Source of the DNA: an uncultured Alphaproteobacteria bacterium
GTDB taxonomy: Bacteria; Pseudomonadota; Alphaproteobacteria; Reyranellales; Reyranellaceae
DNA length: 9,855 nt
Reading direction: 5' to 3'
NCBI GenBank assembly: GCA_903929895.1
Contig: CAIYWM010000284.1
Span: forward strand, 1 to 9,855
Shown here: in pieces, positions 1 through 6,292 of the stretch
Position numbering within the stretch: position 1 is the stretch's first letter
Layout of the letters: each line of letters opens with the position of its first letter
Program-made: the position numbers and the translations under genes
Notes under the pieces: model-generated
The model's input: only the letters and a program-made list of their open reading frames with translations
What the model was told of the DNA's origin: nothing
Databases searched by the model: none

Positions 1-1
1 G

Positions 2-1027
2 GCGTCGGTAGTCGACGGTCTCGGCGACCTGCACGCCGGCACCTATGCCGGGATCACCGCGCATTCGCCGCGACCCTGCGTCGTCGAGGGCGCCGCGATG
101 GCGCGCGCGGCCGGCGCCGACCTGATCGTGGCGGTGGGCGGCGGCTCGGTGATCGATGCCACCAAGACCATCCTGATCGCGCTGTGGCAGAACGTGACCA
201 CGGTCGACGAGCTTGATCCCTATCGGGCCGGCAAGCCGAAGGAAGGCGCCGCGCCCCCGTCCGAGGCCATCCGGCCGCCGGCCGACGCGATCCGTATGAT
301 CGCCGTGCCGACGACCCTGTCGGCCGCCGAGTTCAATGCCTACGCCGGCATCTCCGATCCTCGCAAGGGCATCAAGGAGAGCTTCGGCCATCGCCTGATC
401 GTGCCGCGGGTCATCGTGCTCGATCCCGCCGCCACCCTGGCGACACCGATGGACCTGATGCTCTCGACCGGCCTGAAGGCCGTCGACCATGCCGTCGAGC
501 GTCTCTGCTCGCAGCAGGCGCATCCCTTCGTGCTGGGCACCGCCACCGAAGCGCTGAAGCTGCTCGCCCGCGCCCTGCCGGCGCACAAGGCCAATCCGGA
601 CGACATGGCGACGCGGCTCGACCTGCAGTTCGGCATGTGGCTGTCGATCGGCGCCGGCACCTCTGGCGTCGGCGTGGGCGCGAGCCACGGGATCGGCCAT
701 GTCCTGGGCGCTGCCTGCCATGTACCGCACGGCCATACGTCCTGCGTGATGCTGCCGTCGGTGCTGCGCTGGAACCTGCCGGCCAACGCGGAGCGCCAGA
801 AGCGGGTGGGCGAGGCGTTCGGCAAGCCGGATGCGGCGGCGGGAGATCTCGTGGAAGGGTTGGTGAAGTTGCTTGGCCTGCCGGGACGGCTCTCCGAAGT
901 CGGCGTCGGCCGCGACCGTTTCCGCGAGATCGCCGAGAAATCGATGCACGACCGGGCGGTGCTGAACAATCCGCGGCCCATCAACGGGCCGGATCAGGTC
1001 ATGGAGATTCTCGAACTCGCGGCCTGA
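2..1027 (+). CDS. Iron-containing alcohol dehydrogenase / maleylacetate reductase-like protein, 5' end cut by window edge
   Basis: The frame is open from base 2, so the gene begins left of the window. The 341 residues present lack roughly the first 40 of a usual 380-390. The family reduces or oxidises alcohol, aldehyde or keto-acid substrates with NAD(P) in the cytoplasm. Seen: the nucleotide-binding loop AVGGGSVIDATK (GGGS at fragment residues 46-49), the strand PTTLSAAE, the helix STGLKAVDHAVE, and the His-rich segment SHGIGHVLGAACHVPHGHT (His229, His233, His243). These His residues correspond to family metal and cofactor ligands. The position where FucO-type enzymes carry the metal-ligand Asp (TGxDALxHA) is Lys159 here, and an Asp lies three residues later. 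Maleylacetate reductases also lack this Asp, so metal dependence is uncertain. The same-strand oxygenase gene starts 100 bases downstream. The ATG at 98 lies inside the fold, after the start of the Rossmann domain, so it is not the true start. The family call is secure; the substrate is unknown. Confidence 0.9.
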   Translation, partial: ASVVDGLGDLHAGTYAGITAHSPRPCVVEGAAMARAAGADLIVAVGGGSVIDATKTILIALWQNVTTVDELDPYRAGKPKEGAAPPSEAIRPPADAIRMIAVPTTLSAAEFNAYAGISDPRKGIKESFGHRLIVPRVIVLDPAATLATPMDLMLSTGLKAVDHAVERLCSQQAHPFVLGTATEALKLLARALPAHKANPDDMATRLDLQFGMWLSIGAGTSGVGVGASHGIGHVLGAACHVPHGHTSCVMLPSVLRWNLPANAERQKRVGEAFGKPDAAAGDLVEGLVKLLGLPGRLSEVGVGRDRFREIAEKSMHDRAVLNNPRPINGPDQVMEILELAA

Positions 1028-1127
1028 ACCGACATGACCCCATGAATTCTTCTCGTGAGCCCGAGGGGTGGCAAGCGGCTAAAGCCACACGACCTAAGGG
1101 GAGCAAACGCAAGTCACGGGTGAAACC
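1028..1127 (+). other. 100-base spacer between dehydrogenase and oxygenase genes
   Basis: This is the only sizeable gap in the left part. A weak inverted repeat, GTGGC at 1068-1072 with GCCAC at 1084-1088, encloses 11 bases. A purine-rich run AAGGGGAGC ends about 24 bases before the next start, too far to act as its Shine-Dalgarno sequence. I could not match it to a riboswitch class, and no T-run follows the repeat to make a terminator. It may hold a promoter or leader for the oxygenase gene, or simply be a spacer within one transcript. Confidence 0.3.
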
Positions 1128-1982
1128 ATGGTCGATGTTCGAACCGCCGAATCCGCTGCCACGCGGCCGCCGCTTGCCGGGTGGGTCGATGCGCCGGTGA
1201 ACTACCTCGCCGATCTCAGCATCAAGCCGGTCACCTACAATCCGCCGCACGGCACCGGCCTGCCGCGCCGGGACGGCAACTACCGCGACTTCACGGTGCG
1301 TATCCACGATGCCCGTCCGATTGCGCGCGACCTCTCGCTCGACCGCCAGGCCTTCATCCTGACGCAGCACGATACCGACGTGCGCGACTTCTACGACGAG
1401 GAGCAAGTCCGCACGAAGTACCACGCCGAGGTCGAGGCGCTGATCAAGCGCGAGACCGGCGCATCGAAGGTGGTGGTGTTCGACCATACGGTGCGCACCG
1501 CCGATCGCGCCGTCGAGCGTGGCCTCCGGACGCCTGTGCGCAGCGTGCACAACGACTACACCGAAAAGTCGGGCCCGCAGCGGGTGCGTGACCTGCTCTC
1601 GCCGCAAGAGGCCGAACGGCGTCTCCAGAAGCGCTTCGCGGAGTACAATGTCTGGCGCAGCATCGATCACGAACCGGTCGAGATGGCGCCGCTCGGCTTC
1701 GTCGATTCCGAGAGCATTGCGCCGCGCGATCTCGCGGTCTGCGATCTGGTCTATGCCGATCGTACCGGCGAGATCTACCAGGGCGTTTATAACGCCGATC
1801 ACCGCTGGTTCTATTTTCCAAAGATGACGCGGGACGAGGCGATCCTGATCAAGTGCTACGACTCGCTGAAGGACGGCCGTGCGCGCTTCTCGCTGCATTC
1901 GGCCTTCGACGATCCGACGTCCCCGGCCAATCCACGGCCGAGGCAGAGCATTGAGGCGCGGGCGTTCGCTTTCTTCGAATAG
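1128..1982 (+). CDS. CmcJ/NvfI-family putative Fe(II)/2-oxoglutarate-dependent oxygenase
   Basis: A complete 284-residue protein of the family that includes CmcJ (cephamycin 7-methoxylation), AsaB and the fungal endoperoxygenase NvfI. Seen: the motif SVHNDYT, giving the HxD pair His141/Asp143; a distal LHSAFDDP with His257 and Asp261/262; and a C-terminal basic patch RPRQSIEARAFAFF (Arg272, Ser274, Glu276, Arg278). His-x-Asp followed about 115 residues later by His, then Arg, is the usual metal facial triad plus 2-oxoglutarate-binding arrangement. An N-terminal NYL motif (residues 25-27) and a C-terminal WFYFPKMTRDEAILIKCYDS stretch (227-246) are also typical of the family. No signal peptide or membrane segment is seen, so it should be cytoplasmic. 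The ATG at 1128 is the only sensible start; the ribosome binding site is weak (CGGGTG about 6 bases upstream). It follows the dehydrogenase on the same strand. The bacterial substrate is unknown, and the activity is inferred from motifs. Confidence 0.85.
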   Translation: MVDVRTAESAATRPPLAGWVDAPVNYLADLSIKPVTYNPPHGTGLPRRDGNYRDFTVRIHDARPIARDLSLDRQAFILTQHDTDVRDFYDEEQVRTKYHAEVEALIKRETGASKVVVFDHTVRTADRAVERGLRTPVRSVHNDYTEKSGPQRVRDLLSPQEAERRLQKRFAEYNVWRSIDHEPVEMAPLGFVDSESIAPRDLAVCDLVYADRTGEIYQGVYNADHRWFYFPKMTRDEAILIKCYDSLKDGRARFSLHSAFDDPTSPANPRPRQSIEARAFAFFE

Positions 1983-2015
1983 GTGCGCAACTGGAACCGT
2001 GCGGGCTCTCGCGCC

Positions 2016-2768
2016 TCAGAAGGCGCTGCCGCCCGCCGGCGCGTCTGAACGCGCCGCCGCAATCATCTCCAGATGCTCGACGAGTTCTTCCGGGTTGCTG
2101 AAGAACGGCGAGTGGCCGCTCTCCAGCCGCAGCACCTTGCAGGGGGTCTCCTTCGCCATCGTCCGCTGCAGGGCGATGCGGATGGCGTTGTCGTGGACGC
2201 ACTCGATGTACCAGCGTGGCACGGAGCCGAAGCGCTCCTCGGTCAGCGTCACCGGCGTCGTCGAGATGGCAAGCGGCTGCGGCCGCAGCCGCTCCATCGC
2301 CCTGTAGCGATCCTCGGGCGAGACGTCGGCGTAGAACAGGCTCGGCAGCTTGTCGCGCGCAAAGGTGTAGGTCTTGCCGTCGGGGCTGACCTGTCGCGAC
2401 AGCCGGAACATGGCGTCCGGTTCGAGTGCGGTCATGTCCCTGCCGCTCTTGCCCGACGTCGGGAGCAGCGCGCAGAGATAGACCAGCGCCTTGATCTTGC
2501 GCCGCCGCGCCTCCGCGAGCTGGCTGATCGTGACGCCGCCCAGCGAATGGCCGACCAGGATGACCTGCTCCTCCATCTTGTCTAGGAGGCGCGCCAGCTT
2601 CTCGACATTGTCGGCGAGAGTGACGTTGGCCGGCGGCGTCTGGTCGTTGCCGAGACCGGGCAGATCGGGCGCACAGACCTTGTGCCCGGCCGCTTCCAGC
2701 AAGGGTACCACCTTTTCCCAGCACCAGCCGCCGGTGCACGCCCCATGGACCAGCAGGAACGTCGCCAC
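2016..2768 (-). CDS. Alpha/beta-fold hydrolase (esterase / hydroxynitrile-lyase-like group)
   Basis: A 250-residue cytoplasmic alpha/beta hydrolase. Seen: the oxyanion-hole start FLLVHGACTGGWCWE (residues 4-18), the APDLPGLG strand, the nucleophile elbow VGHSLGG with Ser75, acid Asp193 in ECVHDNAI, and the catalytic His219 in LESGHSPFFSNPEEL. The triad is complete. The short N-terminus starting straight into the first strand and the ESGHSPFFS motif resemble the plant methylesterase/hydroxynitrile-lyase (SABP2-like) branch, common in soil bacteria with unknown substrates. Translation starts at GTG (bases 2768-2766), three bases after the TAG of the upstream dehydrogenase, with GGAAAGG (2783-2777) as a likely ribosome binding site inside that gene. 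The two are therefore almost certainly one transcript. Its 3' end converges on the oxygenase gene with 33 bases between stop codons. Likely substrates are small carboxylic esters or amides. Confidence 0.88.
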   Translation of the reverse strand: MATFLLVHGACTGGWCWEKVVPLLEAAGHKVCAPDLPGLGNDQTPPANVTLADNVEKLARLLDKMEEQVILVGHSLGGVTISQLAEARRRKIKALVYLCALLPTSGKSGRDMTALEPDAMFRLSRQVSPDGKTYTFARDKLPSLFYADVSPEDRYRAMERLRPQPLAISTTPVTLTEERFGSVPRWYIECVHDNAIRIALQRTMAKETPCKVLRLESGHSPFFSNPEELVEHLEMIAAARSDAPAGGSAF

Positions 2769-2771
2769 GCG

Positions 2772-3626
2772 CTAGGCCTTTCCGACGACGGTACGCGCAC
2801 CCGGGGTAGGCACGAAGAAGTCGCGCATCAGGGGCGTGCCGGGCGAGACGGCGTACTGGTCGAAGTCGGTGACGCCCTCGGCCGCAAGCACCTCGTCATC
2901 AATGAAGAAGTTGCCGGTGCACACCCGCGCCGGTCGGCTGAAGATCGCGTGGGCGGCATCGGCCATGATCTCGGGCTTGCGGCACTGCTTCATGCCTTCG
3001 TGGCCGCCCAGGATGTTCTGGATCGCGGCGGTGGCGATGGCGGTGCGCGGCCACAGGCAGTTGAAGGCGACCCCCTTGTCCCGGAATTCCTCGGCCATCG
3101 ACCAGGCGAAGACCGACATGCCGTACTTGGCCAGCGTATAGGCGGCGTGATTGGCGAACCACTTCACGTCGAAGTCGAGCGGCGGCGACAGGTTCAGGAC
3201 GTGCGGGTTGGCGGCCTTCAGCAGGTGCGGGATGCACTTCTGCGAGACCATGAAGGTGCCGCGCGCATTGATCTGGTGCATCAGGTCGTAGCGCTTCATC
3301 GGCGTGGCGAGCGTGCCGGTCAGGCTGATGGCGCTGGCATTGTTCACCAGGATGTCGATGCCGCCGAACTTGGCGACGGTCTCGGCCACGGCCTTGTCCA
3401 CGCTCTGCTCGTCGCGGATGTCGCAGGCGAGCGGCAGCGCCTTGCCACCGGCCTTCTCGATCTCCTCCGCCGCGGTGAAGATCGTGCCGGGCAGGCGCGG
3501 GTCGGGCTTCACAGTCTTCGCGGCAATGGCGATGTTGGCGCCGTCGCGTGCGGCCCTCAGCGCGATGGCCAGTCCGATGCCTCGGCTTCCGCCGGTCACG
3601 AAAAGGGTTTTGCTAGCCAAGCTCAT
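2772..3626 (-). CDS. Short-chain dehydrogenase/reductase, HSDL2-like (resembles AtuB/AtuG)
   Basis: A complete 284-residue classical SDR, an NAD(P)-dependent alcohol/ketone oxidoreductase. Seen: the cofactor loop TGGSRGIG (residues 11-18), CDIRD near 68-72, NNAS (95-98), Asn120 in the QINARG segment, Ser147 in LNLSPP, and the YxxxK pair Tyr163/Lys167 in AAYTLAKYGMS. The catalytic set is complete. LNLSPP, the LWPRT segment after the catalytic helix and the long C-terminal tail (FFIDDEVL) are marks of the HSDL2 branch, but the C-terminal SCP2 domain of human HSDL2 is absent. From memory, the AtuB and AtuG SDRs of Pseudomonas citronellol clusters have the same motifs, so a terpenoid alcohol or aldehyde substrate is possible but inferred. 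The gene is first of a two-gene unit with the hydrolase and is read divergently from the amidase. The start is ATG at 3626. Confidence 0.9.
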   Translation of the reverse strand: MSLASKTLFVTGGSRGIGLAIALRAARDGANIAIAAKTVKPDPRLPGTIFTAAEEIEKAGGKALPLACDIRDEQSVDKAVAETVAKFGGIDILVNNASAISLTGTLATPMKRYDLMHQINARGTFMVSQKCIPHLLKAANPHVLNLSPPLDFDVKWFANHAAYTLAKYGMSVFAWSMAEEFRDKGVAFNCLWPRTAIATAAIQNILGGHEGMKQCRKPEIMADAAHAIFSRPARVCTGNFFIDDEVLAAEGVTDFDQYAVSPGTPLMRDFFVPTPGARTVVGKA

Positions 3627-3707
3627 GTCGTCCCCAAGAAATCTTCGGGCTCTATAGCCGGGCGGGGGCAGCGGCGGCTAGTGTCGCGGCACTCAAGGGA
3701 GGCATGC
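3627..3707. promoter_or_regulatory. Divergent promoter region between SDR (-) and amidase (+)
   Basis: These 81 bases separate two outward-reading genes, so promoters for both units should lie here or just inside the genes. A small symmetric block GGCTCTATAGCC (3648-3659) offers TATA-like -10 hexamers on either strand, the only AT-containing spot in the gap. I found no convincing -35 box at the right distance for either direction, so exact promoters are not called. The symmetry could equally be a small operator. The inference rests mainly on gene arrangement. Confidence 0.4.
3695..3702 (+). promoter_or_regulatory. Shine-Dalgarno site deciding the amidase start
   Basis: AAGGGAGG lies five bases before the ATG at 3708, a near-ideal ribosome binding site. 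It fixes the amidase start at 3708. It argues against the overlapping ATG at 3704, which is in another frame, and against the long upstream extension of the same frame, which runs antisense through the SDR gene. Confidence 0.85.
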
Positions 3708-5147
3708 ATGAATCCGTGCTTCGAAACGGCGACGCGACTTGCACGCGCCATACGAAACGGACGGTTGAGTTCGGTCGAGGCGACCAAGGCGCATCTCGAT
3801 CGGATCGCGCGCGTGAACGGGCCCCTCAAGGCTCTGGTGTTGGTCGACGAGGCGGGCGCCCTGAAAGCCGCTCGCGCCGCCGATCGTGCGCGAGGCAAAG
3901 GGAAGGACCTGCCCGCGCTGCACGGCGTGCCAATCACGATCAAGGAAGCGTTCGACGTCGCCGGCTTGAAGACCACGTCCAGTCATCCGCCGCTCGCGGA
4001 CAACGTTGCCCGGGAAGATGCGAGCATCGTCGCGCGGTTGCGGGCGGCGGGTGCCGTCATCCTGGGCAAGACCAATGTGCCCGAACTCTGCGCAGACTTT
4101 CAGACGGGCAGCCCGATCTTCGGCACGACGCTCAATCCCTGGGACGAAACCAGGACGCCGGGCGGCTCCACGGGCGGGGGCGGCGTCGCGGTGGCGGCCC
4201 GCCTGTCGCCTCTGGAACTGGGCAGCGACATTGGCGGTTCGGTGCGCAATCCCGCGCACTTCAACGGCATCTTCTCTCTGAAGCCGACCGAGTGGCGGGT
4301 TCCGAGCCGCGGCCATGTGCCGGACCTTCCGGGCGCGACGCGGAGCACCCGCTATATGGGCACGTTCGGCCCGCTGGCGCGCTCGGTCGACGATCTCGAG
4401 GTCGCGCTGCGCATCATCGCCGGACCGGACGGCTACGAGACCGAGGCGGCGCCCGTGCCGCTCGGACCGACGCCCAAGCTTACGGCCAAGGGGCTGCGCA
4501 TTGCCGTCCTGAGCAGCAATCCCCTGGTCGAGATTTCGGCCGCTACGGCTTCGGTCGTCGAGGCGACCGCGAAGCTGCTGTCGAAAGCCGGTGCCAAGGT
4601 GAAGTATGCCGGGCCCGACGGGTTGGACTGGCAGCAGGGCTGGGACGACTGGTCCGATCTGTTCCAGTACATGATCCAGAGCGAGAAGACGCTCGCCGAG
4701 CGCGAGCGGCTTTTCGACAGGCTGGAGTCACCCGATCCGACGAGGCGATCGGTCGCTCGCGCGGCGCGTCTCAGCATGGCCCAGTTCTTCGCTGTTCTCG
4801 ACCGGCGGGACCGCATCGTGCGTCAGTGCGAGACCTTCCTCGACGACTACGACGCCTGGCTGATGCCGGTGATGCCGGATGCGGCCTTCGTCCGGCAATC
4901 GCAGAAACTGCCGCTGCGCATCGATGGCGTAGACCATCCCTATTTCTTCGCCGGCACAGCCTACAACTTTCTGGCCAACCTGACGGGCCAACCGTCGATC
5001 GTCCTGCCCTGCGGCTTCTCGAAGGAGGGTCTGCCGATCGGCCTGCAACTCACCGGCAAGCGCTGGGGCGAAGCGAAGCTGCTCGGCGTCGCGAAGGTGC
5101 TGGAGAAGCTCCTGCCGCCGTGCCCGATGCCGCCGGGGTTTGCCTGA
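3708..5147 (+). CDS. Amidase (amidase signature family)
   Basis: A complete 479-residue amidase-signature hydrolase, which cleaves carboxylic amides to acid and ammonia with a Ser-cisSer-Lys triad. Seen: LHGVPITIKEAFDVAG with Lys79, the segment ILGKTNVPELCADFQT, TPGGSTGGGG with cis-Ser154, and LGSDIGGSVRNPAHFNG with the nucleophile Ser178, followed by LKPT and a FGPLARSVDDL helix. All three catalytic residues are present. The second Ser of the usual GGSSGG is Thr155. The C-terminal part has the typical NLTGQPSIVLPCG and GLPIGLQLTGKRW motifs (residues near 425-450). The length fits stand-alone amidases, and no signal peptide is seen. It is a single gene between the divergent SDR and a convergent operon. 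GatA is unlikely because no gatB or gatC is adjacent and the Cys-rich or GatA-specific context is missing. The substrate cannot be read from sequence. Confidence 0.92.
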   Translation: MNPCFETATRLARAIRNGRLSSVEATKAHLDRIARVNGPLKALVLVDEAGALKAARAADRARGKGKDLPALHGVPITIKEAFDVAGLKTTSSHPPLADNVAREDASIVARLRAAGAVILGKTNVPELCADFQTGSPIFGTTLNPWDETRTPGGSTGGGGVAVAARLSPLELGSDIGGSVRNPAHFNGIFSLKPTEWRVPSRGHVPDLPGATRSTRYMGTFGPLARSVDDLEVALRIIAGPDGYETEAAPVPLGPTPKLTAKGLRIAVLSSNPLVEISAATASVVEATAKLLSKAGAKVKYAGPDGLDWQQGWDDWSDLFQYMIQSEKTLAERERLFDRLESPDPTRRSVARAARLSMAQFFAVLDRRDRIVRQCETFLDDYDAWLMPVMPDAAFVRQSQKLPLRIDGVDHPYFFAGTAYNFLANLTGQPSIVLPCGFSKEGLPIGLQLTGKRWGEAKLLGVAKVLEKLLPPCPMPPGFA

Positions 5148-5166
5148 GCGTGACCGAAAGAAAGAG

Positions 5167-5265
5167 AAGGGTCCTTCGCTGCGCTCAGGATGACACCTTC
5201 TTATTCATTGGCGCAGTGCGCTGACCTCAACAACATTGTCATCCTGAGCGCAGTGAAGCACCTTT
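5167..5265. repeat. REP-like inverted repeat, copy 1, between convergent genes (possible terminator)
   Basis: The arms 5167-5195 and 5237-5265 pair over 29 positions with 26 Watson-Crick matches, including a perfect 17-base stretch (5179-5195 with 5237-5253). The 41-base loop is AT-rich at first and contains the small palindrome GCGCAGTGCGC. Bases 5167-5209 match 9026-9068 ungapped at 38 of 43 positions, so this is a dispersed repeat and not a chance hairpin. It sits between the 3' ends of the amidase and the binding-protein gene. Read on the - strand, the hairpin is followed by a pyrimidine tract (complement of 5156-5168, TTCTCTTTCTTTC), which would suit an intrinsic terminator for the - strand operon. 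On the + strand no T-run follows. Confidence 0.85.
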
Positions 5266-5277
5266 GCGCGGCAGTCG

Positions 5278-6249
5278 TCACTCCACCTTCACGCCGGCCT
5301 TGTCGATGATCGGCTTCCATTTGGCGAACTCCGCCTTCTGGTAGGCGCCGAACGCATCCGACTTCATCTGTTCGGGTGTCGGAATGTCCTGCCCGAGATT
5401 CTCGAGCTTGCTGCGGACCTCCGGGTCCTGCAGGGCCCTGACGGCGGCAGCGTTGAGCTTGCCGATGATCTCCTTGGGCGTGCCCTTGGGCGCCCACAGG
5501 CCGTGCCAGATCGCGACCTCGATGCCGGGGAAGCCGGCTTCGGCGGTCGTCGGGATCTCCGGTGCCGCAGCGGTGCGCTGCTTCGCGGCGACAGCGTAGA
5601 CCCTGAGCTTGCCTGAGCGGATGTGCGGCAGCGAGTTCGACGACTGGTCGATCATGATCTGGATCTGGTTGGCGATCAGGTCCTGTACCGCCGGGCCGGT
5701 GCCGCGATAGGGCACGAGCTGGTAGTTGGTCCCCGTCACGGCGAAGAAGGCCAGCGCGCCGATATGCGAGCCCGAGCCCATACCGGCCGTCCCGCCCGAG
5801 ATCTTGTCGGCGTTGGCCTTGAGGTAGGCCACCAGCTCCTTGAGGTCCTTGGCCGGCACCTGGTTCGAGGTCACGACCAGCAGCGGGTTGGACGGCAGGA
5901 GCGCGATCGGCTCGAGGTCGTTGATCAGGTCGTAGTTCAGGTTCTTGTAGATCGCGCCGTTCACCACGTTGGTGCCGAGATGGCCGATCCCGATCGTGTA
6001 GCCGTCTGGCGTGGCGCGGGCGAGCTTGCCCATGGCGATCGATCCGGCCGCGCCGGTGACGTTGTCGATGACGAACTGCTGGCCCAGTTCCTTGGCCATG
6101 CGCTCGCCGACGATACGCGCCATCACATCGGTCGGACCGCCGGCCGCGAACGGCACGATGAGGTTGATGGGCTTGGCAGGATAGGCCTGGCCGAAGGCGG
6201 GCCCGGCCGCCGCGACCGCCAGCAGGGCAAGGGCAACTCTACGCAGCAT
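5278..6249 (-). CDS. Tripartite tricarboxylate transporter substrate-binding protein (TctC/Bug family)
   Basis: A 323-residue exported binding protein that captures a small carboxylate in the periplasm. Seen: an N-terminal signal peptide MLRRVALALLAVAAAGPAFG with likely cleavage near residues 20-22, then the family motifs KPINLIVPFAAGGPTDVMAR (27-45), NVTGAAGSIA (63-72), the SGGTAGMGSGSH turn (151-162), LVPYRGTGPAVQDL, and MIDQSSNSLPHI with Asp201, followed by APEIPTTAEAGFPG. The length is typical. It is the last gene of the - strand operon, 43 bases after the carboxylase stop, which itself has a second in-frame TAG two codons on. A strong ribosome binding site precedes it. No TctA or TctB membrane partner is in the window, as is common for orphan Bug proteins. 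The operon suggests a branched or terpenoid acid ligand; this is inference. Confidence 0.93.
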   Translation of the reverse strand: MLRRVALALLAVAAAGPAFGQAYPAKPINLIVPFAAGGPTDVMARIVGERMAKELGQQFVIDNVTGAAGSIAMGKLARATPDGYTIGIGHLGTNVVNGAIYKNLNYDLINDLEPIALLPSNPLLVVTSNQVPAKDLKELVAYLKANADKISGGTAGMGSGSHIGALAFFAVTGTNYQLVPYRGTGPAVQDLIANQIQIMIDQSSNSLPHIRSGKLRVYAVAAKQRTAAAPEIPTTAEAGFPGIEVAIWHGLWAPKGTPKEIIGKLNAAAVRALQDPEVRSKLENLGQDIPTPEQMKSDAFGAYQKAEFAKWKPIIDKAGVKVE

Positions 6250-6255
6250 GGTAAA

Positions 6256-6262
6256 TCCTCCC
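6256..6262 (-). promoter_or_regulatory. Shine-Dalgarno site of the TctC-type gene
   Basis: Read on the - strand the sequence is GGGAGGA, ending six bases before the ATG at 6249. It is one of the strongest ribosome binding sites in the window. It supports the chosen start, which also gives a proper Arg-Arg and hydrophobic signal peptide, and implies strong independent translation of the last operon gene. Confidence 0.8.
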
Positions 6263-6292
6263 TGAATTTCTCTTGTTGGGAGGAGACTAGCG

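Noticed and set aside
1054..1127. Possible riboswitch upstream of the oxygenase (SAM-II, SAH and c-di-GMP patterns considered).
   Set aside because: Isolated words such as GCTAAA occur, but conserved cores and pairing of these classes are missing.
1042..1200. A small ORF (52 codons) starting in the gap and overlapping the oxygenase start.
   Set aside because: It has no ribosome binding site, a basic low-complexity translation, and a large overlap with the real gene.
999..1898. A 299-codon open frame on the - strand opposite the oxygenase.
   Set aside because: It is a codon-bias shadow: no recognisable motifs, and it conflicts with the family-supported + strand gene.
2682..3707. The amidase reading frame stays open far upstream, suggesting an 821-residue protein.
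   Set aside because: The extension runs antisense through a clear SDR gene and shows no domain. A strong Shine-Dalgarno sequence places the start at 3708.
5211..5221. Palindrome GCGCAGTGCGC as an operator.
   Set aside because: It lies in the loop of the repeat hairpin between two gene 3' ends, where a repressor site is not expected. A GC-rich 11-base palindrome is weak evidence.
3704..5224. A 506-codon open frame overlapping the amidase in another frame, starting at ATG 3704.
   Set aside because: Its translation is Arg/Ala-rich low-complexity sequence typical of off-frame reading in GC-rich genes. The in-frame amidase has all catalytic motifs.
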